From Bradyrhizobium sp. (GTDB lineage: Bacteria > Pseudomonadota > Alphaproteobacteria > Rhizobiales > Xanthobacteraceae), in NCBI GenBank assembly GCA_028290305.1, contig JAQGKC010000466.1, positions 1 through 23,085 of the forward strand: a stretch of DNA of 23,085 nucleotides, read 5' to 3'. Made by a program: the position numbers and the translations under genes. Positions 1 through 7,372 of this stretch are shown here, one piece after another (position 1 is the stretch's first letter; each line of letters opens with the position of its first letter). Below the pieces are notes generated by a model, which made no database searches, was not told the DNA's origin, and saw only the letters and a list, made by a program, of their open reading frames with translations.

Positions 1-53
1 TCGGGAAATAACGTGCTCTGACTGCGGTCATCGCCAACGACAAAGCGCGTCAT
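1..53 (-). CDS. IS1182-like transposase, N-terminal tip only (runs off window)
   Basis: The minus strand starts ATG at 53 and stays open to the window edge, encoding MTRFVVGDDRSQSTLFP. This resembles the conserved opening of IS1182-type transposases (xRFVxGxDRxQxxLxPE). A clear Shine-Dalgarno, GGAGG, sits 5 bases before the ATG, which supports the start. Only 17 residues are visible, so no catalytic residue can be checked, and whether the gene is intact is unknown. It would be transcribed away from the rest of the window. With the IS5 relic to its right it suggests a spot that has taken repeated insertions. The family call rests on a short match made from memory. Confidence 0.5.
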   Translation of the reverse strand, partial: MTRFVVGDDRSQSTLFP

Positions 54-147
54 CGAATCCTCCGCCAAATCACAGGAGAATCATATCATTGAGCGTCGTT
101 TTCACACAGCCTGGGTCAATCGCGTCGATTTTGGCATGCCCCAAGCA

Positions 148-190
148 TGTCCGGTTAGGGGGTAATCTCGGAAGCGCCGATTGTCCGGTT
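148..190 (+). repeat. Direct repeat TGTCCGGTT x2
   Basis: The 9-mer TGTCCGGTT occurs at 148-156 and again at 182-190, in the gap between the two transposase remnants. It could be part of an IS end or a chance repeat. No matching inverted copy was found that would define an IS terminus. The rest of 54-250 shows no gene. Confidence 0.3.
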
Positions 191-249
191 TTGCCGGTTG
201 AAGGCATCGGTCTGAACGTGATTCAAGCGACCAAACGGGAGCCTCGAAT

Positions 250-1003
250 CATGCGTATGAACTGAAGGACTTTGAATGGGTTGCCATCAGGTCGTTCCTT
301 CCGAACAAGCCGCGTAGCACTCCGCGTGTTGACGACCGGCGCGTCCTGAACGGTATCTTTTGGTCTTGCGCTCAGGCGCTCCCTGGCGCGACCTGCCGGT
401 GACCTATGCACGACTTGCTACAATCGCTTCGTTCGCTGGCGGCGGGCTGGCGTGTGGGACCTGATCATGGATGCACTGGCCCGCCGGTCGTGATGCGGCG
501 GTGCAGATGATCGACACGTCGGTCGTGCGGGTGCACCAGCACGGAGCCTGTATCGCCGACAACAATCATCAAGATATGGGTCGCTCGCGAGGGGGCCTAA
601 CGAGCAAGATTCACGCGGTGGTAGACAGCAACGGTCTGCCGGTCTATCTCGCCCTCACGCCGGGTGAGGCGCACGACAATCGGCTCTGTTCGGTTCTTCT
701 CAGCGGCTTGCTTCCGCACACGATGTTACTCGCGGATCGCGGATAGGACGCAGACTGGATCAGGGAGCTTGCCCGCCAGCAAGGCGCGTGGGCAAACATT
801 CCTCCGAAACGCAATCGCATCGACCCGATATGCTTCAGCCCGTACCTGTATCGCGCGCGCAACTTGATCGAACGGTTCTTCAACAAGATCAAACAGTGCC
901 GTCGCGTCGCGACCCGATATGACAAGCTCGCGGCCCCTACCTAGCCTTCGTCAAGCTCGCATCCATTCGCATCTGGCTGCGTGCTAATGAGTCCACGGCC
1001 TAG
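250..1003 (+). pseudogene. IS5-family (IS427-like) transposase, decayed by frameshifts and a stop
   Basis: Read across frames, this stretch gives nearly a whole IS5-type DDE transposase. An N-terminal DFEW...LPNKPR...VDDRRVLNGIFW segment starts about 256. TTCYNRFVRWRRAGVWD lies in a second frame, MIDTSVVRVHQHGA through LLADRG in a third, then ARNLIERFFNK and VKLASIRIWLRANES. The three catalytic acidic residues are recognisable in context: D of MIDTS, D of LLADR, E of LIERFFNK. The reading frame is broken at least three times by frameshifts (about 355-370, 470-490 and near 935-940), with an in-frame TAG at 744-746, so it cannot make functional transposase. The start codon is not identifiable and terminal inverted repeats were not found. 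The transposase stop (1001-1003) overlaps the stop of the convergent gene. Confidence 0.85.
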
Positions 1004-1374
1004 CTCTTGAGTGTGAGGGGAACAGTCAGGGCAGATTGATTGCCGGTGGTCGGATCGGTCACGATCGTCGTCAGCGTGGCTTTGCCGTCGCCGGTCAGCG
1101 CGAAGTTCGAAGCGCCGATCCGAAAGTTGTTCTTGGTTGTGATAAATGCCCTCGCATTTTGTAGGCCGTCGGCAACATCGTTGACCGTCACATTGGCTCG
1201 GAAGCCGCTGACCTTGGTGATCGATACCGTGACGGGCTGCTTTTTGTCGTCTGTGCCGGTCCAGGTGCCCTGCCATTTCGTCGGATCGACATTGGCGAAT
1301 TTCGAACCCGGTGCGATGAGGCTCTGCGGCGTTGAAGCGTAAGCCGTTTGCAGGATGCTCATGATGTCTGCCAT
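1000..1374 (-). CDS. Small hypothetical protein, predicted all-beta
   Basis: A 124-residue protein starting at ATG 1374, preceded by GGAG about 7 bases upstream (ACGGAGATTCCA before ATG). The longer upstream extension has no comparable ribosome site. The N-terminus (MADIMSILQTAYAS) is followed by alternating polar/hydrophobic stretches and a WQGTWTGT segment, which suggests a compact beta-rich fold. There is no signal peptide, membrane helix or Cys. I do not recognise the family. Its TAG stop (1002-1000) overlaps the stop of the convergent IS5 relic by three bases, so the insertion may have supplied or shortened its C-terminus. A TTAATC/GATTAA inverted repeat lies about 60 bases upstream. Confidence 0.6.
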   Translation of the reverse strand: MADIMSILQTAYASTPQSLIAPGSKFANVDPTKWQGTWTGTDDKKQPVTVSITKVSGFRANVTVNDVADGLQNARAFITTKNNFRIGASNFALTGDGKATLTTIVTDPTTGNQSALTVPLTLKS

Positions 1375-1432
1375 TGGAATCTCCGTTGGCCCAAGGATAG
1401 CGGGCGGCGAGAGCATCACTGCCAGAACAAAA

Positions 1433-1447
1433 TTAATCGTTGATTAA
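1433..1447. promoter_or_regulatory. Inverted repeat TTAATC-GTT-GATTAA
   Basis: Perfect 6-base arms with a 3-base spacer, in AT-rich sequence that stands out from its surroundings. It lies about 60 bases upstream of the small hypothetical gene at 1374, where an operator would be expected. The protein that binds it is unknown. The rest of 1375-1563 holds no gene I can support. Confidence 0.35.
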
Positions 1448-1563
1448 CCCTGCAGCGGCTGGAGGTCTTCCGCCGCAGATCGCAAGCGGACATTCGCACC
1501 GGACTCCGCACTTAACCCGCTGATCCGGTGGACCAGATGTGCGCGCGGTGTCTGATTCCTGAT

Positions 1564-2052
1564 TTATGCACCGGCTGTCGGTTCGTCTCCCAGGGCATCG
1601 GCGAACTTCCGCATAAGGCGCACCAGTTCGTCGATGTCGTGCGTGTCCCACGACTCGAAGATGGCGCGGCCGATCCTCTCGCGCGCTGCATCAACGAGGT
1701 CAGTCATCGCCTTGCCCTTTGGACTGATGACGGCCTCGCGCACGCGGCGGTCGGCGACGCTGCCGTGGCGTTCCACCAGAGCAAGGCTTTCGAGCTTGGC
1801 AACCTGACGGCTGACGGTGGTGTAATCGCGCCCAACGCGGTCGGCCAGTTCCACGACGCCAATCGGCCCGAACCGCTCAATGCCAACAAGCAAGGGGAAC
1901 AGCGCCCGGTCGAGCGGAATTCCGGCCTCCCTGATCAGCACCTCGTCGCGCTGTGGCCGGTTCATGGCGCTGACGATATCGAGCAGTGCCCCGTGAAGCC
2001 GGTGAAGCTGGTTGCCGATATGTGTAGTTTGCACCTTTTTTCTTGACGGCAT
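1564..2052 (-). CDS. MarR-family transcriptional regulator
   Basis: A 162-residue protein with the usual MarR length and layout. N-terminal dimerisation helices are followed by a winged helix-turn-helix at about residues 50-112. Helix 2 contains IGVVELADRVGRDYTTVSRQ; the recognition helix is DYTTVSRQVAKLESL, and the wing carries the typical DRRVREAVISPKGK. ATG 2052 is chosen because GGGG lies 7 bases upstream, and the longer reading frame would run back through the promoter palindrome. It diverges from the MDR oxidoreductase. Members of this family commonly repress themselves and a divergent neighbour and release DNA when bound by phenolic or oxidising compounds; which ligand acts here is unknown. 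Confidence 0.9.
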   Translation of the reverse strand: MPSRKKVQTTHIGNQLHRLHGALLDIVSAMNRPQRDEVLIREAGIPLDRALFPLLVGIERFGPIGVVELADRVGRDYTTVSRQVAKLESLALVERHGSVADRRVREAVISPKGKAMTDLVDAARERIGRAIFESWDTHDIDELVRLMRKFADALGDEPTAGA

Positions 2053-2080
2053 CGATGGTCCCCGATATATGTGCATTATA
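2043..2080. promoter_or_regulatory. Divergent sigma70-type promoters for marR-like and MDR genes
   Basis: On the plus strand TTGACG (2043-2048) is followed after 17 bases by TATATG (2066-2071), a good sigma70 promoter driving the oxidoreductase. On the minus strand a perfect TATAAT (2080-2075) drives the regulator, though its -35 is weak. Both -10 boxes fall within the palindrome at 2063-2091, so one bound dimer could block both promoters. Confidence 0.6.
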
Positions 2081-2091
2081 CACATATCTCG
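2063..2091. promoter_or_regulatory. 29-base palindrome, probable MarR operator
   Basis: The core arms ATATGTG (2067-2073) and CACATAT (2081-2087) are perfect complements. Continuing inward and outward adds CGA...TCG at the ends, with one mismatch inside and one outside the core, centred on T2077. Length and symmetry suit a MarR dimer. It lies between the divergent regulator and its likely target. Binding is inferred. Confidence 0.65.
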
Positions 2092-2115
2092 ATGAGAGCC
2101 GAAAAGAAAATCGCC

Positions 2116-3084
2116 ATGAAAGCAGCTATCGTGCTGGGAGCCGGGCAAACGCCCGTATATGGGGATTTCAGGGAGCCGCAGCCCTCCCCAAACGCCGCCC
2201 GCATCGCGGTGACGGCCGCCGCCATTAGCCATGTCGTCAAAAGCCGTGCCTCCGGCACACACTACAGCGCCTCAGGCCAGTTTCCCTTCGTTGTCGGCAT
2301 CGACGGCGTGGGAAGGCTTGATGACGGAAGCAGGGTCTATTTCGTTCTGCCGCCAGCGCCTTACGGCAGCATGGCGCAACGAACCGTGGTGCCTCTGGCG
2401 CAGTGCGTGGCCCTGCCTGACGAACTGGACGACGTGACCGCGGCCGCCATCGCCAATCCCGGCATGTCGTCCTGGGCCGCCTACACGGAACGCGCCAAGC
2501 TCAAGGCTGGGGAAACCGTGCTGGTCAATGGTGCCACCGGCACGGCGGGTCGACTCGCCGTGCAGATTGCCAAGCATCTCGGAGCGAATAAGGTCATAGC
2601 GACGGCTCGCAACGCCGACGCCTTGACCGCTGTCGCGGCGCTCGGCGCCGATGTGACAATTCCGCTCGTCGAGAACGAGGCAGCTCTGGAGGGGCGCCTC
2701 AAGGAGCAGTTCGCCGAAGGCGTGGACGTCGTCGTCGATTACCTGTGGGGAAAGAGCGCGGAGCGCCTTCTGATTGCCGGTGCGAAGGCCGGACCGGATG
2801 CCGTGCCCATCAGGTTCGTCCAAATCGGGTCTGCGAGCGGCTCGGACATTACACTGCCAAGCGCAGCGCTGCGCTCGTCGGCGATTGAGTTGATGGGCAG
2901 TGGCATCGGAAGCATTCCCCTTGACCGCCTCGTCCTCTGCATCGGCGGGCTGCTGCAAGCAACCGGGCCCGGCGGCTTTAAAATTGCGGCCAGAGCGGTG
3001 CCGCTGTCAGAAATCGAACAGGCATGGCCGAACGACGACAGCACCCGGCGCACGGTATTAACGGTGGGTGTGCATAGCTCTTGA
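2116..3084 (+). CDS. MDR-superfamily oxidoreductase (quinone reductase/alcohol dehydrogenase-like)
   Basis: A 322-residue medium-chain dehydrogenase/reductase. The N-terminal GroES-like catalytic part is about residues 1-115. The Rossmann part begins near 130 with the NAD(P)H motif GATGTAG at 139-145 within VLVNGATGTAGRLAVQIAK, the form seen in zinc-free quinone reductases. The Cys/His pattern for structural zinc is absent, so a zinc-independent NADPH enzyme is likely. ATG 2116 begins the canonical MKAAIVLGAG; the upstream Shine-Dalgarno is weak. It diverges from the MarR regulator and is probably its target, a common pairing for quinone or electrophile defence. The true substrate cannot be read from sequence. 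Confidence 0.85.
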   Translation: MKAAIVLGAGQTPVYGDFREPQPSPNAARIAVTAAAISHVVKSRASGTHYSASGQFPFVVGIDGVGRLDDGSRVYFVLPPAPYGSMAQRTVVPLAQCVALPDELDDVTAAAIANPGMSSWAAYTERAKLKAGETVLVNGATGTAGRLAVQIAKHLGANKVIATARNADALTAVAALGADVTIPLVENEAALEGRLKEQFAEGVDVVVDYLWGKSAERLLIAGAKAGPDAVPIRFVQIGSASGSDITLPSAALRSSAIELMGSGIGSIPLDRLVLCIGGLLQATGPGGFKIAARAVPLSEIEQAWPNDDSTRRTVLTVGVHSS

Positions 3085-3088
3085 ATTG

Positions 3089-3108
3089 CGCACGAGCGGG
3101 CTCGTGCG
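3089..3108. terminator. Hairpin between convergent genes
   Basis: Perfect 9-base arms CGCACGAGC and GCTCGTGCG are separated by GG; in practice the stem would be about 7 pairs with a 6-base loop. It sits just past the oxidoreductase stop and before the convergent RidA stop at 3157, a position suited to a bidirectional terminator. No clear T-tract follows on either side. Confidence 0.5.
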
Positions 3109-3156
3109 TGACTTGAGCAAATCGTCAGGCTTCAGATGATGCGTCGCATCAACGTT

Positions 3157-3549
3157 TCAGCCCGGGGAGGGCCGGCGTGCGATGAGGTCGATTTCGATCA
3201 AGGCGTCATACGCCAATCCGGTGACGCCGACACAGGTGCGCGCGGGGAGCCGGTCCTGCGCAAAATAGCTGCGATACGTCTCGTTCATCGCCGCGTAATC
3301 CTGCTTGAAGCGGGTGAGATAGATTCGCGACATCGCCACATGCTCGAAGCCCAGCCCGACGCCGGTCAATACCTTCTGAAGATTGGCCATCACGGCATGG
3401 GTCTGGGCCACGATACCCTCGGGCAGAATACCGGGCGCCTCCGGCGTATCCGGCATCTGGCCCGTGATGAGAACAAAGCCGTCGGTTTCGACGGCGTGGC
3501 TGAAGGGCGCAACCGGCTTCGGCCCGCCGGCAATCATATGAAATTTCAT
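3157..3549 (-). CDS. RidA/YjgF/Rid family protein
   Basis: A 130-residue protein, the usual length for this trimeric family. RidA proteins hydrolyse reactive enamine/imine intermediates released by PLP enzymes; some paralogues act in degradation pathways. Visible family features are the hydrophobic GFVLITGQMPDTPE segment, the conserved Arg in RLPARTCVGVTGL (about residue 104) that binds substrate carboxylate, and the acidic EIDLIA strand near the C-terminus. This keeps the Arg typical of active members. ATG 3549 follows the stop of the AraC-amidase gene by only 17 bases on the same strand, so it is the last gene of the amide operon. Its Shine-Dalgarno is weak, so translation may depend on the gene before it. 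The substrate here is unknown. Confidence 0.9.
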   Translation of the reverse strand: MKFHMIAGGPKPVAPFSHAVETDGFVLITGQMPDTPEAPGILPEGIVAQTHAVMANLQKVLTGVGLGFEHVAMSRIYLTRFKQDYAAMNETYRSYFAQDRLPARTCVGVTGLAYDALIEIDLIARRPSPG

Positions 3550-3566
3550 GAGTTGTTTCTTTGCTG

Positions 3567-5906
3567 TCAGAATTTGTCTGGTTTCGCGAACAGGCGCTTG
3601 CTCAACACGGCATGGACGCCCCAATTGCCGTCGACGACTTGCGTCACGCCGAAATCCACCGCCGCCGAGATCAGTGCGATCGCCTCGTCTTCGCTCAATC
3701 CCCTGGTGTTCATGAGAAATCGCCGCACCTTGCGAAACGCATCCTTCATCGCGAGATCGAGCGACGACTTCGCATAGACTTCGCTTTGTCCCTTGGCGCC
3801 GAATTCGGCGAGGTAATTCGGGTGACTGAATCCGGTCAGCACCCAGTCGGTTTCGGTTTCGATCAGCGGATAGGTCAGGTCCGCGAAGGGACGGCCGGCA
3901 AGATCGGCTTTCTTGTGGAGCACGACCTGAAACGTGCCGGTCATGGAACATTCGATCGCGGTGCCGCTCAGTTCTCCGTCGCCCTGGGCGGCATGCGGAT
4001 CGCCGATCGAAAGCAAGGCCTCGGGAACGGAAACCGGAAGATAAACCGCGGCTCCCTTGCCGAGTCGCCAATTATCGAGGTTGCCGCCGAAGTAAGCCGG
4101 CGGCACGGAATCGACCAGACCGGCCTCGCGCGGAGCGACCCCGATGACGCCGAAATGCGGCCGCAGCGGAATCCGGATGCCGTCAAGCACGCCATGCCGT
4201 CGCCTGATCGTTCCGGCGGCGACGGGTACGCCAGGATAATCGTAGGTCTGGTGCAAGACGCCGGATGGATCGGTTTGCGGTTGCCATCGATAGGAATAGA
4301 CCGCCTGGGCGTAGGGCTCTTTGCCCGTGAAGATCTCGTAAATCGTCACGGCTTCGCGGGGCTTCGGCTCCGAGAGAAACTCGTCATAATGGTATCCCCA
4401 CCAGGCGGCGACGCTGCTGCCGAAAACCCGTCCCGCCAGATCCGGATTGCGGCTCGGGCGCGGCACCATATCGAGAATGCGGACCTCCAGTACATCGCCG
4501 GGTTCGGCGCCCTTGATCGCAATCGGTCCGGTGCAGATGTGGACGCCGAAACCTTCGCCTGCGCCGCGACCATAGATCGACGCGTCCATCGGACCGGCGC
4601 CGCGACGCTCGACGCCCTTTCCCTCACGCGTCCAGCGAAACACACTCTCCGCCCCGGGATCGCCGGTTATCATGAGCTCGGGATCGTCGGAGGCGTGCTG
4701 CGTCAGGGTCTCGACCGTGATCGTGTCGCCCGAAACAATCTCGACGAGCGGTTTCAGCGAGCGGCTGAAAAATCCCCAGTGAACATGTGTTGCGTCGACT
4801 GGAAGATGATGATGCGCCGGCCTGCCGCCTTGCGGGACAATCAACTCAGCCGGTTCCGGCTCAATCGGCGCGATCATCGGAACCAGCCGATGCGGACGCA
4901 GTTGCGCGATGGCATCCTGGGGCCAGCCGCGCTGCCCAGCCCGGACGCCCAGACCCGAATTGCGTTCGACTTGTTGTTGCCGGAATGCCGTCGGCGACAA
5001 CCCGAACCGGTCGCGAAACGAGCGGCTGAAATGCGCCGCGTCGCTGAAGCCGCAACCGAAGGCGATATCGGACACGGATCGATGCGCCTCAGCCGGATTT
5101 GCCAGATCGGCCCAACAACGCTGCAAGCGTCGCTCACGCAGATAGTGCGTAAAGCTGTCCCCGGTAGTTTCGAACAATTTCTGCAGATATCGCTCCGAGA
5201 TCCCCTCCATCTGTGCGATGCGCGCCGGCGTGATATCGGGATCACCGAGTTTGCGTTCGATCGCTTCATAAATACGATGAAGTAACGCGGCCTGGGTGCC
5301 AATGCCGATCGCCTCGATGGCGCTTGACAATTTCTGACGCGAAAGCGTGAGCAACATCTCGGCGAGGCTCAGCCTGATCGTGTTCCAGGCTTCCGGCGAC
5401 AATGTTTCAAGGGCTTCCGACGTGGCTTCAAGCGTGCGGCGAAGCACCTCGGCCAATCCGCCCGATGAGACGATGCTGGCATCCCTGCAGTCCGGCAAAC
5501 CGATCTTGCGCCCGCCGAAGCTTTCCGCCGTCACGGACAGAACGATCGCGCGCATGTCGCGCTGAAATGCCACCTGCCAGCCGCTCTGGCGGGGAAGCAT
5601 GATGATGCGGCCGGCCGGAACGCTTTGTTGCGATCCTGCTGCCTTGAGCACGGCGCCATCCTCGGTCGGCATCAGAACGATGGGGAGGTCGGCGCGCCGC
5701 GGCAGCGGTGAAAAAACCTGCGGGCCCGCGGCGAAGCGCATCAGCCCGACACCATCCAGAGACGCCCGGGACAACGCCGTGGCATACTCGCCATGCAGCG
5801 CTGACATTGGCGAAGATCGCAGGCCGAATCCGCCCAACACGTCTTGCCAGGCTTCGATCCTGTCTCCTTCGGAGTACGACTCGCTGGTAAATGGGTGAAT
5901 ACTCAT
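3567..5906 (-). CDS. AraC-family regulator fused to acetamidase/formamidase
   Basis: A 779-residue protein with two complete, normally separate parts. Residues 1-170 resemble the AraC_binding_2 sensor domain. Residues 208-310 are the AraC double helix-turn-helix, including ISERYLQKLFE and the signature SVSDIAFGCGFSDAAHFSRS followed by FRDRFGLSPTAFR. After a linker of about 55 residues, 365-779 form a full FmdA/AmdA amidase with GDPHAAQGDGE and DFGVTQVVDGNWGVH, collinear with the separate amidase at 6049-7290. Such enzymes hydrolyse formamide or short amides to the acid and ammonia. There is no stop or frame change across the junction (about 4814-4980). ATG 5906 is preferred over TTG 5942 because it begins a normal AraC N-terminus, but neither has a strong ribosome site. 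An internal ATG at 4877 could give free amidase. Confidence 0.88.
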   Translation of the reverse strand: MSIHPFTSESYSEGDRIEAWQDVLGGFGLRSSPMSALHGEYATALSRASLDGVGLMRFAAGPQVFSPLPRRADLPIVLMPTEDGAVLKAAGSQQSVPAGRIIMLPRQSGWQVAFQRDMRAIVLSVTAESFGGRKIGLPDCRDASIVSSGGLAEVLRRTLEATSEALETLSPEAWNTIRLSLAEMLLTLSRQKLSSAIEAIGIGTQAALLHRIYEAIERKLGDPDITPARIAQMEGISERYLQKLFETTGDSFTHYLRERRLQRCWADLANPAEAHRSVSDIAFGCGFSDAAHFSRSFRDRFGLSPTAFRQQQVERNSGLGVRAGQRGWPQDAIAQLRPHRLVPMIAPIEPEPAELIVPQGGRPAHHHLPVDATHVHWGFFSRSLKPLVEIVSGDTITVETLTQHASDDPELMITGDPGAESVFRWTREGKGVERRGAGPMDASIYGRGAGEGFGVHICTGPIAIKGAEPGDVLEVRILDMVPRPSRNPDLAGRVFGSSVAAWWGYHYDEFLSEPKPREAVTIYEIFTGKEPYAQAVYSYRWQPQTDPSGVLHQTYDYPGVPVAAGTIRRRHGVLDGIRIPLRPHFGVIGVAPREAGLVDSVPPAYFGGNLDNWRLGKGAAVYLPVSVPEALLSIGDPHAAQGDGELSGTAIECSMTGTFQVVLHKKADLAGRPFADLTYPLIETETDWVLTGFSHPNYLAEFGAKGQSEVYAKSSLDLAMKDAFRKVRRFLMNTRGLSEDEAIALISAAVDFGVTQVVDGNWGVHAVLSKRLFAKPDKF

Positions 5907-5940
5907 GCTTCGGCCAACGCCAACATAGCAATTCCGAAGC
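5907..5940. promoter_or_regulatory. Inverted repeat touching the start codon of the AraC-amidase gene
   Basis: Perfect 7-base arms GCTTCGG (5907-5913) and CCGAAGC (5934-5940) enclose 20 bases, and the first arm directly abuts the ATG at 5906. It could be a leader RNA hairpin limiting access to the start, or a protein operator. The spacer contains GCCAAC twice in tandem. Confidence 0.4.
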
Positions 5941-5974
5941 AACGGTCATGCCAAAAGAAGGGCACAAGCAGACC

Positions 5975-5995
5975 ACCGGCGCTTCACGCGCCGGT
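5975..5995. terminator. Hairpin in the 142-base gap between the two amidase genes
   Basis: Perfect 8-base arms ACCGGCGC and GCGCCGGT with a 5-base loop TTCAC, about 55 bases after the stop of the first amidase. There is no T-tract on the minus strand, so it may be a partial terminator, an mRNA-stabilising hairpin, or an operator that sets the ratio of upstream to downstream products. Confidence 0.4.
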
Positions 5996-6048
5996 ATTAC
6001 AGTCAGAGCCGGAACTGCCCTTAAGCAGTCAAAATCGGGAACTTCTCC

Positions 6049-7290
6049 TCAGGTACACGTAAAAACATTCTTTCGGATCGACCCGTGCACGCCCCAATTG
6101 GCATCGACAACCTGGGTCACGCCGAAATCCGCCGCAACCGACATCAGCGCGATCGCTTCGTCCTCGCTCATGTGGTGAACGGTCATCAGAAAGCGGCGGA
6201 GCTTTCGAAAGGCATCGCGCATCGCCTTGTCGAGGCTGGAATGGTTCGCGACGTCGGTCTGGGCGTCCGGGCCGAGTTCGGCGAGATAGTTCGGAAACGT
6301 AAAACCGTACATCGACCACTGCTGATCTGTTTCCAGCATCGGGTGCGTCAGTCCCTCCAGCACTGTGCCGCCGAGATCGCGGTGCTTGTGCAGGATGAAT
6401 TCGAAATCGCCAGTCAGCGATGTTTCGATCGCGGTGCCGCCCAGTTCGCTGTCGCCCTGCGCCGCGTGGGGATCGCCGACGGAGAAAAAGGCGCCGGGTA
6501 CCGCGACCGGATAGTACATCCGCGCGCCCTTGCCGATGCGCCAGTCGTCGATGTTGCCCCCGGTGTAGCCCGGCGGGATCGAACTCACGAAATCGGATTC
6601 CGCCGGCGCAAGCCCCATCGTTCCAAAGTGCAGGCGCGCTGGCACCTTGATGTTGGGCAGGATGTTCTCGCGTTTTCGGATCAAGGTATGATCGACGCGC
6701 ACGCCGGGATAATCGATGGTCGGATGCGTGATGCCGTCCGGATCGGTCTGCGGCGTCCAGACATAATTATAGACTGCCTTGGCGAACGGCTCGCCGGAGG
6801 TGTCGAGTTCGAAGATCGTGATGACTTCGCGCGGCTTCGGTTCCTCGATCAGGTCGTGATAGTGAAATCCCCACGACGCGGCGGCATTCGAGCCGAAACA
6901 GCGGCCGGCATGGCAGGCATTGCAACTCGGACGCGGCCGGACGTCGAGAATGCGAACTTCCAGGATATCGCCGGGCTCGGCGTTCTCGATGGCGACGGGA
7001 CCCGTCAGAAGATGCACGCCCACGCCTTCGCCGGAGCCACGCAGGAACGGTCCTTCGGTCGGGCCAGCGCCGCGGCGGACAATCGCTTTATGCTCCCTGG
7101 TCCACTGAAACACACTCTCGGCGCCAGGATCATTCGCGATCATCCGCTCGTAGTCGTCGTTGGCGTGATGCGTCAGCGTTTCGATCGTGGCGCGGTCGCC
7201 GGATTTCAGCGTCAGCGCCGGTTTGATCTTCTTGCTGAAGTAGCCCCACTGGACGTTGGCGGGCGAAACGGGAAGGAGATGGTGCTTCAT
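6049..7290 (-). CDS. Acetamidase/formamidase (FmdA/AmdA family)
   Basis: A 413-residue protein, full length for the family, which hydrolyses formamide, acetamide or related short amides in the cytoplasm to ammonia and the acid. Landmarks are WGYFSKKIKPAL (about 15-26), NDPGAESVFQWTRE (53-66), GEGVGVHLLTGP, the conserved FSVGDPHAAQGDSELGGTAI and the C-terminal DFGVTQVVDANWGVH. ATG 7290 has GAGG about 8 bases upstream. It follows the transporter gene by 82 bases on the same strand and precedes the AraC-amidase fusion, with which it shares most positions along its length, so the pair look like paralogues. Unlike the fused copy it carries a Cys cluster at residues 123-131 (CNACHAGRC). Which amide each copy prefers cannot be told from sequence. 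Confidence 0.9.
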   Translation of the reverse strand: MKHHLLPVSPANVQWGYFSKKIKPALTLKSGDRATIETLTHHANDDYERMIANDPGAESVFQWTREHKAIVRRGAGPTEGPFLRGSGEGVGVHLLTGPVAIENAEPGDILEVRILDVRPRPSCNACHAGRCFGSNAAASWGFHYHDLIEEPKPREVITIFELDTSGEPFAKAVYNYVWTPQTDPDGITHPTIDYPGVRVDHTLIRKRENILPNIKVPARLHFGTMGLAPAESDFVSSIPPGYTGGNIDDWRIGKGARMYYPVAVPGAFFSVGDPHAAQGDSELGGTAIETSLTGDFEFILHKHRDLGGTVLEGLTHPMLETDQQWSMYGFTFPNYLAELGPDAQTDVANHSSLDKAMRDAFRKLRRFLMTVHHMSEDEAIALMSVAADFGVTQVVDANWGVHGSIRKNVFTCT

Positions 7291-7372
7291 GCAATGGCCT
7301 CGGATGACGCTTGCGGACGCAAGTTTGTTTTGAGTTCGGGGATGGTACGTGCGAAGGCGGCATGGCGCCGCT

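Noticed and set aside
2272..2958. 228-residue minus-strand frame opposite the oxidoreductase
   Set aside because: The sense strand carries a well-marked MDR protein; the antisense product has no family features.
3561..5285. 574-residue open frame on the plus strand
   Set aside because: It is antisense to the AraC-amidase gene, rich in Arg, Asp and Gly with no recognisable domain. Long antisense frames are expected in high-GC coding DNA.
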